Below are positions 1 through 18,589 of a DNA stretch of 37,271 nt, one piece after another. This DNA is from Mesotaenium endlicherianum (lineage: Eukaryota > Streptophyta > Zygnematophyceae > Zygnematales > Mesotaeniaceae). Location of the stretch: contig WELA01008947.1 in NCBI GenBank assembly GCA_009602735.1, positions 288,987 through 326,257 of the forward strand, given 5' to 3'. Position 1 is the stretch's first letter. The number at the start of each line of letters is the position of its first letter. The translations under genes and the position numbers were made by a program. Below the pieces are notes generated by a model. It searched no databases and was not told where the DNA came from. It saw only the letters and a list, made by a program, of their open reading frames with translations.

Positions 1-72
1 CCCCCCCCTAGCCTTCCCCTCTGCCCTCCACTCCTGACTATCAGTATTCTGAGCTGGCTGCTTCTCCCCAGA

Positions 73-111
73 CTGAGGATGGTTCTATGACACGCAGTCC
101 CACCCACGCAG
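73..111 (+). other. Possible upstream copine exon (C2A, weak)
   Basis: A short stretch lies between a pyrimidine-rich acceptor (ttctccccag) and a GTAATT donor. It reads TEDGSMTRSPTHA in one frame, loosely like the loop of copine C2A between the second and third strands. The expected NLNPVW exon between here and 446 is not visible, so this is only a candidate. Confidence 0.2.
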
Positions 112-346
112 GTAATTTAGGGAGGACACCAGCGCGTATGCCAGCGGGCTGTGCCTGCCTGCAGAAGGGACTTGGTAGCAGCTCTTCTCCTCGGGCAAGA
201 CTCAAGGCTCAGGGCTGCACACGGGGTGGCGCGGGTAGAGGGGCAGGCTTGCAGCAGCACAAGTTGGTCGCAAAGCCTGACCAGCACAGCAATGCAGTGC
301 CTCTGAGCCGGAATAGCTCTGGTGAACTATCCTCCGCTTAAGACAC

Positions 347-381
347 ACACTCACACACACGCGCACACACACACACACACA
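347..381. repeat. (CA)n microsatellite
   Basis: Mostly CA dinucleotides with TC and GCG interruptions, about 100 bases upstream of the first copine exon that can be read. Confidence 0.9.
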
Positions 382-445
382 CACCTAGGACGTGCTTGAT
401 GGTGCAGAAATGACGAGTGTTTTCCAAATGGTTGGCACTCGGCAG

Positions 446-6380
<5,935 letters not shown>

Positions 6381-6429
6381 GAACGAGGGAGGCGGGTGTG
6401 ATTGCTAACGCGGCATGTGTTTCGTGGCC

Positions 6430-6435
6430 AATAAA
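6430..6435 (+). terminator. AATAAA polyadenylation signal of the copine gene
   Basis: A canonical AATAAA hexamer lies 50 bases after the copine stop codon. Plant-lineage genes use this hexamer loosely, so its use is inferred from position only. Confidence 0.5.
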
Positions 6436-8226
6436 TGGACACATGCGCCAGCCAGTTGAGGGGTGCTTGGAGCTGGTGCTGTCGAGAGCGCCCCAACACC
6501 TTCCCTAGAGGCCCTGGCAGAGCGTGCGGGGGGGTCTTGGAGTGGGAATGGGTGCAAGGCTACGAGCTCTGGGGCAGCCATGTGGTGGCCCGTTCTTGTA
6601 GGCTTGCACGCATATATACATATACGTCTACTTATTCAATAACCAAGATTCTGCTGGATGAGGAGTCATGGCAACAGGAAAAAGTGAGGGGGGGATCCCA
6701 GTTGGTGCTCTCCTCCTCCGGGGTCTGGCTTTGTAGCAGAGGTGTCGGAAGGGCTCGTGTGTTATTGGAGAAAAGGGGAGTAGTGGTATGTTGGGAGGGG
6801 AAAGTAGGTGCATCAGGGCAGCGTAGTGGTTGTAAAATGATCACGTACTAGAAAATAGAGTTGTACCCCCCCAAATCGGCGCGTTTCAGGGCGATGGGGG
6901 GGAACCAGAGTCTAGGATAGAGAGCAGCACAGCCGAGACTGGCTCCTCTCGTGAATGGGTATGTGGAAATGCTGTACTTCCGCGCGTACATATATGGCAA
7001 CTGGAAGAGCAAGGAATGGAGGGCGTGCAGCACAGCGCTCATAATTTCAGGATTCACTCCCGGAATATCCCTCCAGACATATTAACTTATTGGTTGAAAT
7101 CACGCTGGTGTACTTAGAAGTAGAGCTACTACTGAAAGTCGACTCATTGATCTTGGTGTGTATCCACTCTTGAGTTCCTCAACACCCGAGTGGACCTCGT
7201 GTTAGTGTCCGTGATCCCCCAAACATGTCTCTATCTGGAAGGTGTCAGCACCCCCTGTATGCAAACACCATGCAGATCTATCTTGATCAGGTCAGAATAA
7301 AGTTCTGCTTAATCAAGCTTGGTGTGGCTTTGCAGGAGGACTAGCAAAGGCAACTTGTGCATATCTGGAGTTTCATACGTGAGGCCTGGAGGACATGCCT
7401 AGTTTACCATCTGCATTTCTTGTGCAAGTAAACAATCCAGATGTCGACAGATAATGATTTGAAGTAAGGAGAAGTTCTTGATATCCTTTCTAGTAGGCAT
7501 ACCGAGTGCCCACTTTTATGCTTTAACGATGCAAGCTTTATTTCAACTAAGTGGTTCATCCTACAAATAGTCCAGAAAGAAAAACCTCATGCCAAAGTGG
7601 ACACTGCTTTTTAAGAAGCAATTTAGTACATGAATGGATTCTGGAAGCCACTGGCTTGCAAACTTTCCCATATAAATGATGTCCTAGCAGCACCAATATG
7701 GAATGACCCGAACAGGTCAGGGAAACAGAGATTGGATGACACTGCAGTTTTTGCAAAATAGGTGCTCAAAATCCTGTTCTAAATGTAGCAGCTTTGGTTT
7801 CACCTAGTCCTGGTCATCTATGTACATACATTTCAACTGCTGTGACGTAACGTGCAACAGCAAATCATAACACTTCCGCCTGTGGGTTTATTCCTAGTAT
7901 GTGGAAATAATTCGCACCTGACGGTGCTGTAAATGGTGCAGGCGCCTGTGTGATGAAATCCACCAATGGAGGAGGCGGGCCAGCTGGGCAGTAGTAATGT
8001 ACAGACTAACGGTGAGGCGGAACTGCACTCACTGCCGGAGAGGAGTGACAAGGGGAGGCGGAGGGATAAAGAGGGGGAAGTAGGGCCATATCGTCTTAAG
8101 GTTGAATCTTCCTTCAACACGTGTGCCATTTTTGCCATTTTTGGCACCCTTGGCCTCCTAGAGGCCGCCAAAGCAGGCAGTTGCAAGCAATTACTTCGTT
8201 GGCGCATGTAACAGTCGATGAGCATA
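6436..8226. other. Intergenic region, tail-to-tail between copine and kinase
   Basis: About 1.8 kb between two convergent genes. I see no coding exon with family resemblance, no RNA gene and no transposon ends. A TTTATT at 7887-7892 is AATAAA on the minus strand and could serve the kinase mRNA about 335 bases past its stop. Composition drops from GC-rich to about even after 7050. Confidence 0.5.
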
Positions 8227-10373
8227 TTAGGTTGATGCAGACGCCGAGCGTTCTAACGCGTTGCTGGAGGCGGAGCACTCGATGGACAACGATGAGGCGG
8301 CGTCAACAGCCAGCTCTGTGAGGCTGACCAGCGGGCTGAGCTGCCCCACCACGCTCTCCATGGAGGGGCGCGCACGCGGCTCGAAGCTGAGGCAGTGCTG
8401 CACAATGTCGGCCGTGACCTGCGCGGCCTTGATGGAGTACTCGCCCTCCAGGCGCGGGTCGATCAGCTTGTACAGCCGCCGCCGGTCCGTCAAGAAGGGC
8501 TTGGCCCACTCCACCAGGTTGTGCTTGCCGGGCGGGCGGCTCCTGTCCATGGAGGGCAGGCCCGTCATGATCTCCAGCAGCACCACCCCGTAGCTGTACA
8601 CGTCGCTCTTTGCTGACAGGTGCCCTGCATATCAAGAAGACAGGCAACAATTGAGGCCTGGACAGTGCAATGCGCTTTGGACAAGCGAGTGAAACCGAAA
8701 TAGAGAGTGAGCTAGACAGCGTAAGCGGTGCAGTACAAGATTCCAGCCAGGGAAAGCAAGACTAGGGTCTGCAGCCACAGCCTGCAGAGAAGGGTACTGA
8801 GTGCGGGTGCGGGGGTGCTGGTACCTTTCATGAGATACTCGGGGGCAGTGTAACCGTACGTGCCCATAACGGCGGTGGTCATATGGGTGTCGCCGGCCTC
8901 GGGCCCCTCCCTGGCCAGCCCAAAGTCTGACAGCTTCACCGTGAAGTCCTGCACACACCCACATGTAGCCTCGTCACTCACAAACTGTCAGCAACTTGCG
9001 CTCTCCCCTCCCTGCAAGGAGCTCTTGGCTGGAGATACTGTGCTGGTCAGGAGGCCACCGGACAGGCATGGCAGCAGGCGGAGGAAGAGGGAGGCTATCG
9101 AGCACAAGTGGAGAGAGGTGAGATGGCGTACATGGTCCAGCAGCACGTTGGAGGCCTTGAAGTCGCGGTAGATGAACTGCTGGTGCTCCTGCTCGTCGTG
9201 CAGGTACGCCAGCCCCATGGCTGCTTCCAGCGCTATTTTGACGCGCACGTTCCACGGCAGCGTCGGCAGGCTGTCGTCTTCTGTTCCACGCACACAACCA
9301 CAGAGAGATCACTCAGCAAGAGAGGTGACATCACACACACTCCCAGGCAGCACCTCCTCTGCCCTGCCCTTGACAAGCCTTGTGGGTGAGGACAGCTCTC
9401 TTCCAGACCAGGGACGGTAGCGCTCATCGTACACCGTCAGATAGACACGCAAGGCAGTGGCAGCTCAAGGAACTTCCTCTGGTCCACAGCAACACACTAC
9501 GTTTTGCAAGAGGAATAGGAACGTCGGGAGGTTAAGAAGGAGCCCGAGCATCAATAGTGCGGCAGGGCGGAGAGAGGCGGAAGCTTACGACAGAAGAGGT
9601 GGCGCTCCAGGCTGCCCATGGACATGAACTCATACACCAGGCTGCGCTCGCCGTGCGCGTTGTCCACGCAATACCCTATGAGGCTCACGAGGTTGTTGTG
9701 CTGCAGCAGCCCCAGGATGTTCACCTCTGCCTGCATGCATATACATGCCAGGGACGCCGAGGAAGAAGGGTCAGATCTCATACAAACGGCCGCAGGCACT
9801 GCTCTCTGATTCACAACGCACGTCACAGCCATCAGCCTACACGGGCTTCACAAGGCCTAGCACATGATTGCATTGCACGTGCAGAAGCCATGAATAGAGA
9901 GAGGGAGAGAGAGATCGGGGGGGGACTGACCAGCCACTCCTTGTGGCCTTGCAGCCCCCCCTGGTTGAGCTTCTTGACGGCCACCACCTGCTTGTGAGGG
10001 GTCTTGGCGTCCAGCTCGCCCAAAAACACCTTCCCGAACCCGCCCTCCCCCAGCAGCAGGTTGGGGCGGAAGAACTTGGTGGCCTGCTGCAGCTCCTTGT
10101 TGGAGAACACGCGCAGGTGCTTGGGGCTGCAGCTGCCATTGAAGCTGGTCTGACTGGCGGAGCGTGGGAAAATGCTGCCTATTCTGGTGGACTCCCCGGA
10201 CGATGAGCCGCCCGAGAGCGTAACTGCGCTGCCTATGGAGGAGGGGAGTGACGATATGCCGGGTGGCGGGGGCAGAGGGAGAGCTTCGCGGTGACCAAAG
10301 TTCTTCTTCCCGAACTTCTGCTTCTGCTTCTGCACTTGTTTCCCAGAGTAGCCTCTTGCTTGCGAACTTGCCC
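8227..10373 (-). CDS. Receptor-like cytoplasmic kinase, PBS1/PBL-like; first exon not found
   Basis: Ser/Thr kinase without receptor domain; relatives in land plants relay immune and growth signals beneath plasma-membrane receptor kinases. Exons in coding order: 10373-9931, 9730-9589, 9280-9132, 8948-8825 and 8624-8227. Phases agree and yield about 418 residues ending in TAA. After a Ser-rich variable region comes [19 protein letters not shown], then P-loop GEGGFGKV (about residue 108), VAVKKL lysine (about 133), [37 protein letters not shown], catalytic [23 protein letters not shown] and [14 protein letters not shown]. The end is [16 protein letters not shown], an arginine-containing [10 protein letters not shown] and a Ser-rich tail. 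YRD in place of HRD is usual for RLCK subfamily VII. The frame enters exon 10373 at phase 1, so a short upstream exon, where a myristoylation or palmitoylation signal would sit, is missing. All catalytic residues are present, so an active kinase is expected. Confidence 0.93.
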
Positions 10374-13300
10374 CTGCACAATATTATTTGGAGGGCAGGA
10401 TGAGCAGGTATTCCCCGGTCCACATCTGTTTGTCTGCACCCTTGCTTGTGAAGATAATACATATACATCTGATCAGACAAGATGTTTGCAAGCAATGTAG
10501 TAGACAAGGCGGCTAAAGCGATGCAGCGGTAACATCAAGTGTCAAGGACCGACTGGGCTGCATCTCACAGATGCAATCAGACCTGAAACAATAGCGGTGT
10601 TTCTTTGTCGCATCCCAAGCAGTGGTTGGGGCATCAGCGGTAGGAGACTCGTAAGTGCATAATTCATCAGGAAAGAAGGAGGTATGTGATGTGGATTATG
10701 CATACAAGCAGTTATTTAACCACATTCCCACTCGGCGGTTATGTAACCACCAGTCTAAAGGTGCTGAATAAGCAGCCAGCCTGCAAACTTTCAACGTCAA
10801 TTCCAGTTTCTCCTTAACAAAGCCCTGCCAGACGGCGCAAAAATGTGTACGTTTCTTTGACATTCGCACCAGTAAAATGCAAACCCAAAAGTACATGTTC
10901 TCGTGTTGTCACGTGGTCTGTATCTATGTTCGTTTAGAAGACACATACAGCTTCTCACCCGAATGAGTGTAGCTGGTAGTTGCACATGAGCTGTAATCCT
11001 CTGACTTGTCGTCACAGTCGGCCACTGATTTAGAAACGCGGTCTCGGGACAGGCACACCCCCATTGTGATTCCTGCACGTGAACCTGTGCTAATGGCTCT
11101 TGCAATTGCAAAGACAGTCGATTCCCCTGCTGCCTATAGGTGCAAGTTGCTCCAAATGATAACCCCAACCTCCTTCACAGCCAAACCACTGCGCAAGTTA
11201 CCATTGACGTCTGCTTTCCAGCAGCCATTTGATGTCCATGGATGCTCTTCCCTGCCGCTGAAGCTTTACAAACCTGGCGCTACTGTACCCTTGAAGTCCA
11301 GAAGCAGCCTGTCGTTGCCTGCTAGCGGCAGGACATAGTGTATGCCCTTGACTCCTACCTATCCAACAGATGTCAACCCAGCATCGCAAAGAAAACGACT
11401 TATAGCAAAAATGATGCAAGTGGAAAAATGAGGAGACAGGCTCGTGCCTTCACGATGTCCAGTGCTTGTGTGTATAAGAGCACCTCTCTGAGGGGTCTTT
11501 TACAGACTTCTGATCATGGTCTACAGCGACCAATGGCTCTGGAAGAGCTATCGCTTCCGGGGATCACCTTCACAGCATTCTGGGAATCCTTGTTGCTTGA
11601 TAACTATCCGGGTCCTGGGGCACACTGACGAGCACATTTGCAAGCTCGTACTGACATTGGTGGTGGGCTACACCAAAAGGTTGCTTGCAATGGCTTGCAA
11701 TGCAAAATCGTGAATGGTACAAGACTCGGTATTCGGAGAATCGGGAAAGGTGAATGGTACGGCAGTCCGGGGCTGAGTCCTGACCATAAATTTGTCGAAC
11801 CACGTCAAACTGCCATTGCGGTTGTGGTCGTGCTCAGAGTCCCGTGCTACGGACATGACGAATGACAGGACTCTCTGGCACACTAAAACCTTCTCAATCC
11901 TTTGATATATCAACGAGTCAAGTTTGCCAAGTCAAAATAAAAGGGAGTTGAAGCAATTTTTGGCACAGGTTGTTGCTGGTCCACGTATCGACGCAGTTTC
12001 CTTGTCGCCAAGGTCGTCATATCGACTGGCAGTATCTATGTGATGACATCATGGCAGGTCGTTACATATGGCCCGGCCGCGTTCAAGGAGGTAAATCGTG
12101 CTTGTAAGTTGTGACTTTCGCTCAACACGTGGCTCCTTTCAGGGCCCCTAACTTCGCTCGTCAACTTACATCATCATTATGAGACCCTTCTATAAGTAGG
12201 TTCGATGATATTTGTCTTTCAACTGTTATGAGACCCGCCTCAAAAAGAATATTTCATAGAAACCTTACAATGGTGAGCGGATGTCGCATGAAGTCCAGAA
12301 AATGTGACAATACCCTCTGTGTTAAACATCCTGGATGTGATTATATGCCAATGATAATTGCTTTGAAACATTTTCCGAATGTTGTCGTTGTTCTCCGAAA
12401 CGCTGACCGTCGGCCAGAGGATGTATTCACAAATGGGTCGAATCGACGGGAAGCCACGCTAAAGATGAACTGCAATTATGAAGCGTAATATAGGACTCAG
12501 GAGTCAGGAGCCCCCATAAGAAACGAGAATAAGCAGCTAGGCGTCGACTCGTATGTCCTACTCACAAGTCACGTTGTCACATCCATTTGTTCAGCCGCTT
12601 TTGATGAAATTCAATCCACCTCATTGGTTTCTATTCCTTACTAAACGAGGTACAGAAATACAATCTGATAAGATCCGACAAAACGACGATACAAACGGGA
12701 TGACTACATGAATTGGACTTTACTTTCTAGCGCAGTCCGACTTTGACTGCTCCGTTCCCTCACTCTGATGAATCTTGGAACGTGGAAGCACGCATTCTGG
12801 AATCTACAACAGGCTACGGTCGGGCGGCTGGGGCCACTGGGCTATGCTGGGCTACGTTCCGGCGACACTTGAGAGCACTTGCGAGGCTGTTGCAGGTTAT
12901 TGAAATAATGCTTGGAGTGGCTTGGAGGGTACAAAATTGGCAATCTATTCGAGACTTCGAACCTTGCTTCGCTTGAGAATGCCCATAGGGAGAAAGCTTG
13001 CTTCTGATTGGTCATAAAGAGCCTCACGTTCCATTTTCGACACAGATTTGGATGGTATTGGTGGGTATTGGAGCTGATTGGAGTGGATTGGAGCCTTGCT
13101 CCCTGCCACCCTGGTGTTTCCCGGTAAATACCAGACTGTACCAGACACTTCCTCGAATCAAGCATGGCCAACCTTGGCGAATGCTGGCACATCTCAATGA
13201 TCCCGACTCCCGAGTCATCGCTCGACACTAGAGTACGAAAATAATGGTTCACTGCTCAAACATTCACAATGCCGTACATGAAGAACGGCCCGATTGCCGG

Positions 13301-14299
13301 TCGGATACCTTCGGAGGCTTCAACCATGCTCACAACCTAGAGTAGGATGTTTGTGATATCTTGATGCAATTATTCTTGATATTGATATAATTTGACCCCT
13401 CGATCCATAACTTTTTGGGTGTTATTTGCTATATTGGATGCTTAAAAAACCGACTCAAACCAAAAGGATGTCTTAAGAAATTCTTAGTCATTAGCGGATG
13501 TTAGTTGAAATCCTTGGATTTAAGAAATTCTCCTTTAACTGTATAATAGAATGCTATCATGCGCTCCAATAACACCCAAAAAAAATCTTCCACAATTTGA
13601 GGGATGTTCTCTGAAACCCTTTCTGTCGCGTAGAGGATGTCTTTGAAATTCATAATTGTTGTCAAATTGAGGGGCCTGGAAGGCTGATTCGTTGAAGTAG
13701 GAAACAATGATTGTCGCCACTAACAGCTCATTCGACGGTGCGGCACGCCTGGCAGAGTCACCGCGCACTTAGGTACGGACAGTCTTCGTTGACTTACCTT
13801 CCAAATCATGCTGACATGTAAAAGTTAGCGCTGGGCGCGAGTCCAGCCTGTCACACATGTGGTGTAGCACACCTGAGCCCGGTCAATTTTGACACTCAAC
13901 GATGGGTGAGGATTTGCCAGCCACGTCAGCCGTGGGTGCCCAGGGTCTCACAGAGAGTGCACAGGGCCACGACAGCAACTAACGAGTTGGGCGAAGTTGA
14001 TGCGACGGCCCACCTCAGACCATGATCCATTGGCATCGCTGCCACGATGGCATTACCACGACAGAAGACATGGTCTTGAAACCCACGTCAACGTGGGTAC
14101 TGACCAAGAGGTCAAGCTGTCACGCACAAAGCTTACGAGGCAAGGTGCACATGACAGTTGACTCGACACAAATAAGCTTAAGCGCTAACTTTGAGGTGAG
14201 TGCATGCAGGTGCTTGAGTAAAGCACAAGTTGTGCACCCTTTGCCCTTTTTTCTTGCTCACATTTTATTGCGAAATTGAAGGTGAAGGGAGGAGGAAGA
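10374..14299. other. Long intergenic region without a recognised gene
   Basis: The first exon and promoter of the kinase should lie at the left edge, but I could not identify them. The rest has short open frames only, none resembling a known family. Composition becomes AT-richer after about 12000. Small local repeats occur, for example a run of GGATTGGAG-like units at 13050-13095 and two TTAAGAAATTCT words at 13473 and 13520. No clear transposon termini were seen. Confidence 0.4.
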
Positions 14300-14910
14300 A
14301 GGAGGAAGAGGAAGGAGAAGGCGCAAAGGAGAAGGAGTTCTCAAAGCCACAAGGAGCCTGAGAAGGCACGCTTCTGCCGACGCTTGAATATCTTTACTTC
14401 TATTCCACGCTTTATATCATAAGAATTAGAATTGCAGAATTCCTAGGAAAGATTCCCTCCTTGAAAAAATAGAACTTGCAGACTAGATGTACTAGGAAAT
14501 TCTAGTGCAAAATTAGGACGAACACTAAAAGCGTGCAAAGAGCACTTAACATGGTGACTCTGTGTTAGTTTCTAAGGTCTCAATAGTCGCAAGTGTCTAA
14601 TTATTGTACGATATGCAAGACCAGATTGAGTCAAGAAAACCCTCAGTGAAGAACTGAGAAGATTAACTTGCAGAAAAGAATTGGCAAGCGTGGCTAAGAG
14701 CAAGAGGTTCAGCCAGACCAGCATAGGTTTGCTGTAATATTCGGAGTTTTGTAAGCTTGTACCTTTGAAAGGAAAACTCTTGTGGACTTTGAATCATAGT
14801 TTTTCTCTATTGACTGCTTCGACGTGATTTCTGCAAACTATAATTACTACCTTGTAAATTTATCAACCCAAGCAAAGAGCTTGCTAAGAAGTAGAAGTTT
14901 CTATCCTACT
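14300..14910. repeat. Diverged repeat R, copy 1 (uninterrupted)
   Basis: This segment matches, with many differences, 18590-18679 followed by 26663-27120. Shared landmarks include GCACAAAGGAGAAG-like and CACGCTTCTG(C/T)CGA words, AGGAAAGATT, TTAGTTTCTAAG, CTCAGTGAAGAACTG, AGCAAGAGGTT, TTTTGTAA(A)GCTTGT and TTTTTCTCTA. It has no coding content I can recognise. Ends are approximate; it may be a fragment of another non-coding or LTR-type element. Confidence 0.6.
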
Positions 14911-15349
14911 CCTGAGAACTTTGTAAATGATTCTCGAGTGATCAAGAATTTCCAAAATATTTGGGAATTGAGAGCTAACAACTTTGCATACTGAAATGAA
15001 TCTTGCTGATTCAACAAATATACTTCATTTGAATATATAAGATCATAGTTAGTTGGAAGCTTGAAAATCAGGAAGTGATCTTTGTCCTTATAATGAAGTC
15101 AGTTTACTCATCTATACCCCTTAGCTCACTTATTGTAGTGTACCACAGTTGCACACTAACTCAAGGCACAAGAAAGAAACGAACTCGAGGACTAGAGCTT
15201 AATCTTTTGAAATCATGAACTATTGCCTATCCGATATTTAAGCATATGTAAGCACACACACAAAATGACATGATTAAATAGAAACGGCATTTTCATTCAG
15301 ATGACCATATATAACTCAAAGATATCCTATTGACTTAGGTGCAAATCCA

Positions 15350-16213
15350 TGTAAAATGAATCGACTTACCAAGAGGCGATAAACAATTAATAAAGATTTT
15401 TATATCAGCGAGTAATCTTTGTGGTATATTCTGTTAACTGATTAAACAGCAAAAGACAAACATACTAGCGGTGGACAATACTCGCAAGTCAAATGCAAGT
15501 AAACGAGCATCAATAATGCAATCAGTAAATTCATACATAAGCAAGGCTAGAAGACAGTGCGTATCAATGGCTTCTCGCCTTGGATTCAGATGTCTCTCAG
15601 TAAGCAGTACAAGAGAGTTGGCCTTGTTTCCGAATGCCGAACTCGAGAGCAATGTCTAGCATATGTACATAGAATGAGTTTACTGTTCAACGGCAAGTGC
15701 GATGGCACCGCCTACCCGGAAGTAAACCACGTTGGCAGGACCTCGGTTAACCAAATCCACCACCATCTCCCATCATCCCGAATTGCCATCCATCCCAAGG
15801 TTGTCATCTGGCCATTCATGTAGCATATCACACTTAGATGCATATCAAGGCAGTTCGCTGCTATCGAGTACAGAAGTCAGCTGGTTGTCAAAGAATGTGT
15901 CAGCAAGCTGACCTAAGTTGACTTCAGCCTGCTGCTCTCGGCTGAGTCATTAAACTGATAAGTATATAAAGTCCAGCAGAGTGAATATTGACTAAAGTTC
16001 AGCAGGCTGAATTTAATTAACTATTATATATACATGAATATTATATCTACCAATGTACTGATTCATCACGGTTGACTTCAGCCAGTTGCTTTCGACTGAG
16101 TCATTAAATTGATTATTATTAAAAGTCGAGCAGACTAATATTAACTAAAGTTCAGCCCGATTACTATTCTATTTAAATGAATATTATATCTATCCATATA
16201 CTGATTCTTTATA
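15350..16213 (-). repeat. LTR of element B, with internal tandem duplication
   Basis: Homologous to the 719/720-base LTRs at 18680-19398 and 25943-26662 but about 145 bases longer. The extra length comes from a tandem duplication: 15917-16069 and 16071-16213 both begin GTTGACTTCAGCC, share CTGAGTCATTAAA, AATATTATATCTA and end near GATTC. In element orientation this is the U3 start. The outer edge reads TGTAAAATGAATC instead of TGAAATGAATC. Confidence 0.85.
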
Positions 16214-16438
16214 ATCCCTCCAACTTAAATTGCTGTCGCCTCGACAACACTAAACTGTAGAGCAAAGTGTTCAGAAAACTGACAGTACTAATCTCCCTAC
16301 CGCCTGCCTCTTGCTTCAACACTGTTGCCTAATTGTGGAGATCACTAGTACTGTCACCTCCACCCTCAGTCCAGTATCGTTGTGGAGTGCAAACAGAGAG
16401 ACCTCCAACAAGGCTTGACTGGGGGATGGTTTTAAAAT

Positions 16439-18113
16439 CTAGGGAGATGTTGCTGGGGCTCCAGTGTCAGGAGACTGAGATCTGGACCTAGACCTGGACA
16501 ACGCTCTAGTTATATCAGTTGGCCTCCTAAAGAACCTTGTTTGTTTTAAAGTGGGGCCACGAGAGGAACGGAGGATTGCAGCCTGCTCTTCAACTACCTG
16601 GCTGTTGATTCCTACATAGACAGGCAAACCAGTAGGATGCTGAAAGACATTGGCAAGAGGTACATGTTCTTGACTGAAGGGGGTGGCCAGCATACCTCTG
16701 GCCACACCGCGAGTTCCCCTTCTAGGAGCTATGTCTTCTGGGGAATTCTGCCTCTCTCTGCTACTAAGTAGAGGTAGCTTTGCCTCCTCCTCTGCCTGGG
16801 CAGGTGGGCTGGGGGATCGAGCTCGAGGTGCCGTGGTCTCCACAGTAGGAGTTACAGTCCATCCTCCTGCTCTTGGCCCCCTAGGAGCCCCTGCCTCAAT
16901 CTGTCCCTGCAGTCTCTGAACTGCAGAGGTTGATGCTTCTCCCTTTCCCTGTTTTTCTTCCTCTTCCTCCTCATCTTCCTCCTCACACAGAGTAGGGGTC
17001 TCATCCACCAAGTCATCCTGCTCCCTGGTAGATATGAAGAAGTCTACTGACCGCCCTTTCTTAGAACGAGCTGGGGGTTGTTTGGCCTTCAACTTGCTGA
17101 TGTCTATCCATTCTTTGCCCATTTGACAAATGCATGCTTCCCCTTTGAGAAGTAGTCCCGTCCTCTCCTCCTGTACTCCTTGCTTTTCGCATTCATGTTA
17201 CTCAGGCATCTATTAAGCCTGGTGTCCCAAGGTGCAATGTGAGGTGGCAGGATGAGGTAACCGTCCAGCCCATAGTGGAGATCATCTGGATGGGCCCGTT
17301 CACACTGCTGCTTCCTGTAAGTGACGGTCATCCACCTCCAATCCATGGGCTGCTGGTAGTATTGTGGCCCATGTTTAGCCTTTTTCAGCTTACAAGAAAA
17401 CCAGTGGGGAGAGAACATCTGCTGCCCTGTTAATTTCCCTGGCCAAGTACTCCTTGTTCCTTCCCTCAACTTCATTATATGCTGGCAGCAGCGTCTGGTA
17501 GAATACGGCATCTTAAAGCTATCGGGCTGCAAGCTCACCATCCTGATGAGCCTCTGATTCCCCCCTATGCCAGGTACTGGTACTGGCTTATCTTTTGAGT
17601 CATCTGCAAAGAATTGCACCTGCTCTGCTGTATACCCCACCATCTTGGCATAATCTTAGTAGAGGACAACGCCAATGTGTGTCTCAATATACCTATCCAG
17701 AACTTCAACTTCCCCCCTCCGCAGCACTGTTTGCTGGGCAACCCGGTTGATCTCCTAGGCTGCCAATAATGCCTCCTTCAGGTTATCAAAGGTTTGGCCA
17801 CCCACGACAGTATATCTGTAAGTGGCCAGGCTCTTCTGCTTCTCAGCTTCCTCCTTCTTCTTCCTTTCTTCCTCCGAAACCGCCGCTTCCTCTTGCTGTT
17901 TCTTCTGTCTCTCCTCCTCAGAGTTTTTGAGGGTTTCAGCCTCCTGCTCCTTCTTTCTTGTGCCTCTTCTGCTGCCACTTGTTGTCTGTGGACTCGATCT
18001 TGTTCTCTTTTGGTGAGGGATGTCGCCGCAAGCTCTTTCTCGTAGCGCTCCATTGCCCTCTTAGCTTCTTCTGCCTTGCGCTTCCTATCTTTCTTTTGCG
18101 TGGTGGGAGCCAT
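16439..18113 (-). pseudogene. Chromovirus extra ORF, copy B (broken, unknown family)
   Basis: Starts at ATG 18113 (MAPTTQKKDRKRKAEEAK) with a highly charged, probably coiled-coil region. After stops and frame changes it continues as YAKMVGYTAEQ, then a Trp-rich core (TWPGKLTG, FSPHWFSCKLKK, QQPMDWRWMTVTYRKQQ, LPPHIAPWDTRL, FSKGKHAFVKWAK). After one more frame change near 17120 come an acidic stretch (CEEEDEEEEEEKQ), VPLANVFQHPTGLPVYV and an SR-type tail (RSRSRSQSPD) to TAG at 16439. The same order is found in copy A at 19570-21252. No signal peptide, membrane segment, zinc knuckle, protease or envelope motif is visible. I do not recognise the family. Breaks lie at different places in the two copies, so an ancestral single ORF of roughly 550 residues is inferred. 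Confidence 0.75.
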
Positions 18114-18180
18114 CCTGCACATGTAGCCAAGACACAAGTTAGTAGAATCTCATTCATTGTCACGGTAGATGCAAAAAAAT

Positions 18181-18280
18181 AAGTAAGTTGGTATTCCATC
18201 TGACCAGGTATTTCATGACGTATTTATATGATCAACCGACCGAGCGAGCCTTAAGAATCTCATCGACCTCATATTCGACT
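18181..18280 (-). pseudogene. Chromodomain fragment of element B
   Basis: Nearly matches 21690-21790 of the full element at the DNA level (CATCTGACCAGGTA, ATCTCxTCGACCTCATATTC). On the minus strand it covers the start of a chromodomain, including the region around KYLVRW in the better copy. It is interrupted and marks where element B's pol similarity ends. Confidence 0.7.
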
Positions 18281-18290
18281 CTGCACCCTT

Positions 18291-18589
18291 ATTGACCTGA
18301 ACTAGCAAAACCAAGTTCAATTTGATTAACAAGCTTAGTTTTTCACACACTAAGCTCTACTTAGCTGCTCAATTGCCCCAGCAGTGCTCAGTAGAGTTGA
18401 GTTGAGACCTCCTGCATTCTTTTTATATTCACAGCTCATAAGTTGTGGGCTTTTTCTCTTGCTAAAGGTGGTCTTTACCCACCAGCACAAAGATCAACCA
18501 ATCCTTCTTTTGCCCAGGAGTAGTCCCCTCCTCATGTCATAGCCTTCTTTGTCTTGCCAACCTAGCGTCCTCCGATAGTCTCAGTCACG
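18291..18589. other. Spacer between element B and repeat R
   Basis: About 300 bases of AT-rich, non-coding sequence between the end of element B similarity and the clear start of repeat R copy 2. A CATAAGTTGTGGGCTTTTTCTC stretch near 18440 vaguely resembles sequence upstream of R copy 1 (near 14230), so R may extend further left than annotated. Nothing else seen. Confidence 0.4.

Larger units (their letters stand above)
15350..18290 (-). mobile_element. 3' remnant of a second Ty3/gypsy chromovirus (element B)
   Basis: Read on the minus strand, this holds a chromodomain scrap (18181-18280), the element-specific extra ORF (18113-16439), a short untranslated stretch with the same TTGGAGGGAT purine tract as the full element, and a 3' LTR (16213-15350). 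No 5' LTR, gag, protease, RT or integrase is present; similarity to the full element at 18680-26662 fades just right of 18280. It is an older truncated relative, not part of the full element, because the latter has its own LTR at 18680-19398 and its own flanking repeat. Confidence 0.8.

Noticed and set aside
8261..8593. 110-codon + strand frame opposite the last kinase exon
   Set aside because: The minus strand here encodes unmistakable kinase subdomains; the + frame is a shadow.
12228..12488. 86-codon frame MRPASKRIFHRN onward in the spacer
   Set aside because: Single short frame without family resemblance, splice context or neighbours; chance length in this composition.
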